Positions 55,601-58,600 of a stretch of DNA of 64,000 nt are shown here, piece after piece. Origin of the DNA: Anastatus disparis (taxonomy: Eukaryota; Arthropoda; Insecta; Hymenoptera; Eupelmidae). How positions within the stretch are numbered: the first letter of the stretch is position 1; each line of letters opens with the position of its first letter. The stretch lies in the NCBI GenBank assembly GCA_017163975.1, contig JAFFSR010000229.1:10372001-10436000 (forward strand), given 5' to 3'. The notes under the pieces are model-generated. The model saw only the letters and a program-made list of their open reading frames with translations, made no database searches and was not told the DNA's origin. A program made the translations under genes and the position numbers.

Positions 55601-58600
55601 GTGTACTGACTTCTGCTCATTTGGAAGTAAACAAGGTGCATTTGCCATTGTTTAGCCTTATAAAAAATCCTGAAATATTATAAGAATTTTTAACATTCAA
55701 AGTTTATTGTCAGTGTTTATTGATGACATGCTTTTAGTTATTTTTCAGTAATCACAAAATTTTAAAAATCAAAAAAGGATTTAAACCATAAGTATTACAA
55801 TTTAAATAAAAAAACGATCGTTATTCTTCATTCTAACTTACCTATAGATTAACGATCCAAACTCAGTCTCGATATAAAGTCACAGCTACTTTTTTTCATC
55901 GACCGTTCCTTTGCTTTTCATTCACGTACGTAAAGGCTTTGATTTTTATTATGCCGTTGAAATTTAAACCCTGACAGATTTTTTATATATTTAAATATAA
56001 AATATAATTTATATACACCACAAAAGTTATTATGAAACCGTCTATCTTATTCACACCGCCTATCTTGGCTTCGTCCTCGTGTTTGTCTTCGAACGGCACT
56101 GAGATGGACTAAATAACGCGTTACACTTTAAACTTATATTTTTCATGTATATATATATGAATATGGGTTTCGATATTACAATAATTTACTCATATAGTAA
56201 ATAAACTTAATATATCATGTAGAATACACGTGAGAATCAAGTATAATAAAAGCACATTGAATATTTAAAATATAATGTATTTCTTTTGTAATTTCCAGTT
56301 CTTTTTACTGTGGTATAAATTATAAATTATTCCATTTTAAATTATTAAACAAAGCTATATTCGTAATCACAAATCATCAAATATCTGATCGATCAAATGT
56401 AAAATTTTCCTTTTAAGATAGCATTAGTTGAGTAGAAAAGAGAGTAAAGCAAATCAGTTTACTTAGATTTGCCCGGGTTTTGCTGTATATACACACACGC
56501 GTAAATAATGTGGTGCCGCTAGATTTTAAAAGCAGTTAACGATTCAATAATTATTATAGAATTAATGATAATATTTTCATTAATTTGAAAGAAATAATAA
56601 TCACTTCTTAAAATATTTAATATCATTAAATTTTTTTAGTTTTTTAAGACTGTTTTGATTCGATTAACCTTTTCAGTCAGAGTCGGTTAGTGGCTCACTC
56701 GGTAGAGCGTTGGATTCGTAATCTCGAGGTTCTGAGTTCGAATCCCGCTCTCGGTAGCCGATTGATAGAAGCACCACTGTACGTTACGTGCTTTGTTCAC
56801 AAAAACTTATGAGTCCCATCGCTGATTAGAATAGCCAAAATAGCATAGCATAAATATAGCGACGTGAAAAAAACCTCTTCAGTCGCAGTTTTATATTTTT
56901 CAGTCGCCGCTGGATTTTTTTCAGTCGAGACCAACTTTTTCTTTTTTATTGATGATTAAATAGCTCTTTTTTACAATGATTATCTATTTTTTGCCAAAAG
57001 ATATTATTTTTTTTTCAAAAAGATGTATGACTAAAAAAATCGAATAAAAGGCAACGATAATTAACCAAAAATGACTATTTAATTTAATTTAATATTTTTT
57101 TAAAAATTCCTAGCATATTACTTTTTATATTTTAATCAAATAAAGAAAAATAAAATACGTTCATTGGATTAATATATTGAAAATGTTAATATTTTAATAA
57201 TTTATATTCAACTTGTTAATTTAAAAATGATATGCGATGTGGGTTTCGTAATTAATACTTTAACAGTTTTATGAATTATATAAAATTTAAATTTTCAGTA
57301 TAGAAATATCATAAAAACAAAACAATTCTCTGTCTGGACTGATTTTGATTAACAATAAGTTCCTAAATAATCATTCATTATAATTGAGATTAAAGTATCA
57401 AAGGATTAAAGGTTCTTTATTTTAAAATTTTAATATTAAAATACTATTCAATTTTGCGACAAAATCTATCGAAATTCGTCTTAAAATTTACTAAAATTAT
57501 AATATTTTCAAAGCAAAATATTTCTAAGTTTTCATAAAACACCTAATGTTATTGATTACATATTCGAGTTATTATAACAAGCAGTGCTTCTTCTTCATTT
57601 TTAAATTAATTAAGCAATGTTACTATCAACAGTAATAAATACTAAGAAACGAGCAAAAAACTGAAAGCGAACCACAACCATAAATTTCAAGAAGAAAAAA
57701 GAAAGAAAAATCATTAAAGAAAAAAAGTTAAAGCTTATTAAAATGTCGCCAGGATAATCATTCTTCTTGAATTCCATAATCGAAATCCATGTAATTTTAT
57801 TTTGTAAATCTGTCGCGAATAACTTTAACTTATAAATCCTTTTATTTAAATTTCAAAATACCAATGAGTATAATCTCGCATTAATGGGCAGCACTTTGTC
57901 TTATAGAGGATCAACTTTGAACTAGATAATGACTGGATTAAATTGTCTAGTTTCATTAAGGGAATTTATCAAAGTGTCTAAATAAATGACCGCTACACAC
58001 CTTTAAAATTATGTCTAGTCTATAGGTCTATAGGTCTATAGGTAGATGAAAATAGTAAAAAATATAATTAAACAAATATAAGCACTAGATAATTTTGTTA
58101 CTTTTATTTTAAATTATTTAAGATATTAGATAATGTTTGAGGCAATCTTTTGCAATTGAAATAAATACCTAATAACATAAATAAAATTTATCTTATCAAA
58201 ATTTATTGTTTTGATAATATTTTTAATAGGCTTATTTCACGCATTATTTCATGGTCTTAATGATACTGTTTTAAAATTTTTAGATAATACTTTAATACGA
58301 TAAACTAAAATCGTGCAAAATATCACAATTCAAAACTTATACTAAAAATTTTTTAATGCTGGGGATTCAAACAATATATTTTGCATATAAAATAATAAAA
58401 ATAATATACATATAAAATACTAACCTGCACCACTGGGCATACGCTGCATGTCGGTAGATGATCGCGAGTCAAAAGTGCGCCTACGTGGATGATAATGATT
58501 AAAATCAAAGCTCGTTGTTGGTCCAGGAGTTGCTGGTGCTGGTGTTTGCGCTGGGGGTTCCTGGCCGTCACCGTTATTACGTTCGGTTATTGCAAACGTT

